IMG/VR virus record: IMGVR_UViG_3300046002_001383
Location: 1-25,111 of that record
DNA: 25,111 nucleotides
Direction: 5' to 3' (one strand)
Source of the DNA: a virus
Shown here: piece by piece, positions 24,465 through 25,111 of the stretch
Layout: each line of letters opens with the position of its first letter
How positions within the stretch are numbered: position 1 is the stretch's first letter
Position numbers and translations under genes: made by a program
The notes under the pieces: generated by a model
What the model was told of the DNA's origin: nothing
The model's database searches: none
What the model saw: the letters and a program-made list of their open reading frames with translations, nothing else

Positions 24465-24653
24465 CTATCTCCGTTTTTGCCAATCCTCTTGGCAGTGTTT
24501 ATCGCACCATCGCATGCCAAAACCAACGGGTTCGTAGCAGTTCAAGCACTCTCCAGTTACATCAGCTTCTAATACAGGCTTACGGTTATACTTTTTACGC
24601 AGAGCTTCCTCTCGTTCAAGATGGTCCTGTGCTAAGTCTGCGTCATCGCTCAT
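24465..24653 (-). CDS. Small zinc-finger protein
   Basis: A 62-residue protein with an acidic helical N-terminus and a four-cysteine motif: Cys36, Cys39, Cys50 and Cys54 (CLNC...RWCDKHC), then a Trp in QEDW. This is a compact treble-clef or DksA-like zinc finger, as often found in phage early regions. Its stop is next to the polymerase start and its ATG overlaps the stop of the gene before it (TAATG), so the three are coupled. Its role is unknown; regulation of transcription by protein or nucleic-acid contact is a guess. Confidence 0.75.
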   Translation of the reverse strand: MSDDADLAQDHLEREEALRKKYNRKPVLEADVTGECLNCYEPVGFGMRWCDKHCQEDWQKRR

Positions 24654-24901
24654 TACTTTTCTTCCTCATAGTGGTCGCCTGTTGGACCGTTTTGTCCTAT
24701 AACATCTACGCGAGACTCGTCCCAGTTAAGGGGACAGCTAGTCCACGCGCATTCCTTTGTAGCATCTAATACTTTACCACATACGTCACATACTGGGTCT
24801 TTCTTCTTTCTAAATATAGCGTCAAAGTTATCCTCGCCCTGCTTACTAAAGACGCCTTTAGTGCGTATCTTATCGCCTGTTATATCATTCTTTGACGCCA
24901 T
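24653..24901 (-). CDS. Small four-Cys (zinc-ribbon-like) protein
   Basis: An 82-residue protein. An N-terminal segment (SKNDITGDKIRTKGVFSKQG) and an aromatic turn (DNFDAIF) are followed by Cys38, Cys41, Cys51 and Cys56 (CDVC...CAWTSC), which look like a zinc ribbon. The tail is acidic. GGGAG lies 7-8 nt before the ATG, and the stop overlaps the next ATG. Position among early genes before the polymerase suggests a small regulator, but no function can be assigned. Confidence 0.7.
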   Translation of the reverse strand: MASKNDITGDKIRTKGVFSKQGEDNFDAIFRKKKDPVCDVCGKVLDATKECAWTSCPLNWDESRVDVIGQNGPTGDHYEEEK

Positions 24902-25058
24902 TTTCTTTCTCCCGCTTAGCCCTATCTAGTCCTCGCCTTATCAGCGTTTCAAATCCCAACTGCATAAGATACATCTTGCCTTCCTCGTCTACATCTAACT
25001 CGGCTATTGCACTGCCGTCGGGCAGGTCAATCAAGTCACCAATCAGTTCTATTTTCAT
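24885..25058 (-). CDS. Small acidic phage protein, unknown function
   Basis: A 57-residue protein starting MKIELIGDLIDLPDGSAIAE, with LDVDEEGKMYLMQLGFETLI after it and a basic end (RAKREKENGVKE). The strong ribosome binding site AAGGAG at 25064-25069 is 5 nt before the ATG and is the best on the minus strand. It overlaps the start of the four-Cys protein by 17 nt. The pattern suggests a short beta hairpin followed by an amphipathic helix. No family is recognised, but the ribosome binding site and coupling make it a convincing gene. Confidence 0.75.
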   Translation of the reverse strand: MKIELIGDLIDLPDGSAIAELDVDEEGKMYLMQLGFETLIRRGLDRAKREKENGVKE

Positions 25059-25087
25059 GTTGTCTCCTTAAAAATGTAAAGCATAGT

Positions 25088-25111
25088 TTACTTTTTTGCC
25101 TGTCCTACCTC
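25088..25111 (-). CDS. C-terminal end of the preceding minus-strand gene (partial)
   Basis: From the right edge a frame reads Glu-Val-Gly-Gln-Ala-Lys-Lys and stops at TAA, 29 nt before the next start codon. A Lys-rich end and this spacing fit the end of an upstream gene, but seven codons cannot prove it. Confidence 0.3.
   Translation of the reverse strand, partial: EVGQAKK

Overview
The window is a piece of a lytic-type tailed bacteriophage genome. The gene complement suggests a short-tailed, podovirus-like phage of an aquatic bacterium. That rests on a giant ejection-type virion protein, a T7 gp13-like acetyltransferase-fold protein, a P22 gp10-like tail hub candidate, and a DNA-replication block without a phage RNA polymerase. 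There is no integrase, tRNA, CRISPR array or insertion sequence. Terminase, portal and major capsid genes must lie outside the window, probably to the left. Host and exact virus family cannot be fixed from sequence alone.

Plus strand, 1-14881 (late block): a tightly packed operon holding a GH24 lysozyme, a 642-residue tail-hub-like protein, a small tail accessory protein, a cupin-like protein, a tape-measure-like Ala/Gly-rich protein, a GNAT-fold (gp13-like) protein, a 989-residue heptad-repeat virion protein and a 2231-residue giant protein. The giant protein carries an HEALH metallopeptidase motif and an LPD38-like C-terminal region. Most junctions are TAATG or ATGA overlaps. Inside the giant gene, at 9438-9608, a 56-codon reading frame in another phase has a perfect GGAGG ribosome binding site, gene-like codon choice and a helical product. 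It is most likely a real overprinted gene.

Minus strand, 25111 down to 14878 (early/middle block): in transcription order, small acidic and Cys-rich proteins, a family A DNA polymerase (Leu762 type), a small unknown, a Cas4/RecB-like Fe-S nuclease, a degenerate HNH-like basic protein, a promoter and leader, an SNF2-like SF2 helicase, a small coiled-coil protein, an ssDNA-binding-like C4 protein, an HTH protein, a structured intergenic element with an intrinsic terminator, an AEP primase joined to a DUF927-like helicase, and a small unknown. The primase and helicase halves are in different frames although the sequence reads as one protein across a -1 shift.

The two blocks converge and overlap by 4 bases at 14878-14881, with no terminator between them. 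The minus block supplies replication, recombination and regulation. The plus block supplies the tail, the proteins ejected into the host, and lysis. The most unusual items are the overprinted gene in the giant virion gene, the -1 frameshift splitting primase from helicase, and the riboswitch- or operator-like structure plus terminator just before the primase. No gene-free stretch exceeds 300 bases; the longest is 21186-21353, which holds a candidate promoter and leader hairpin.
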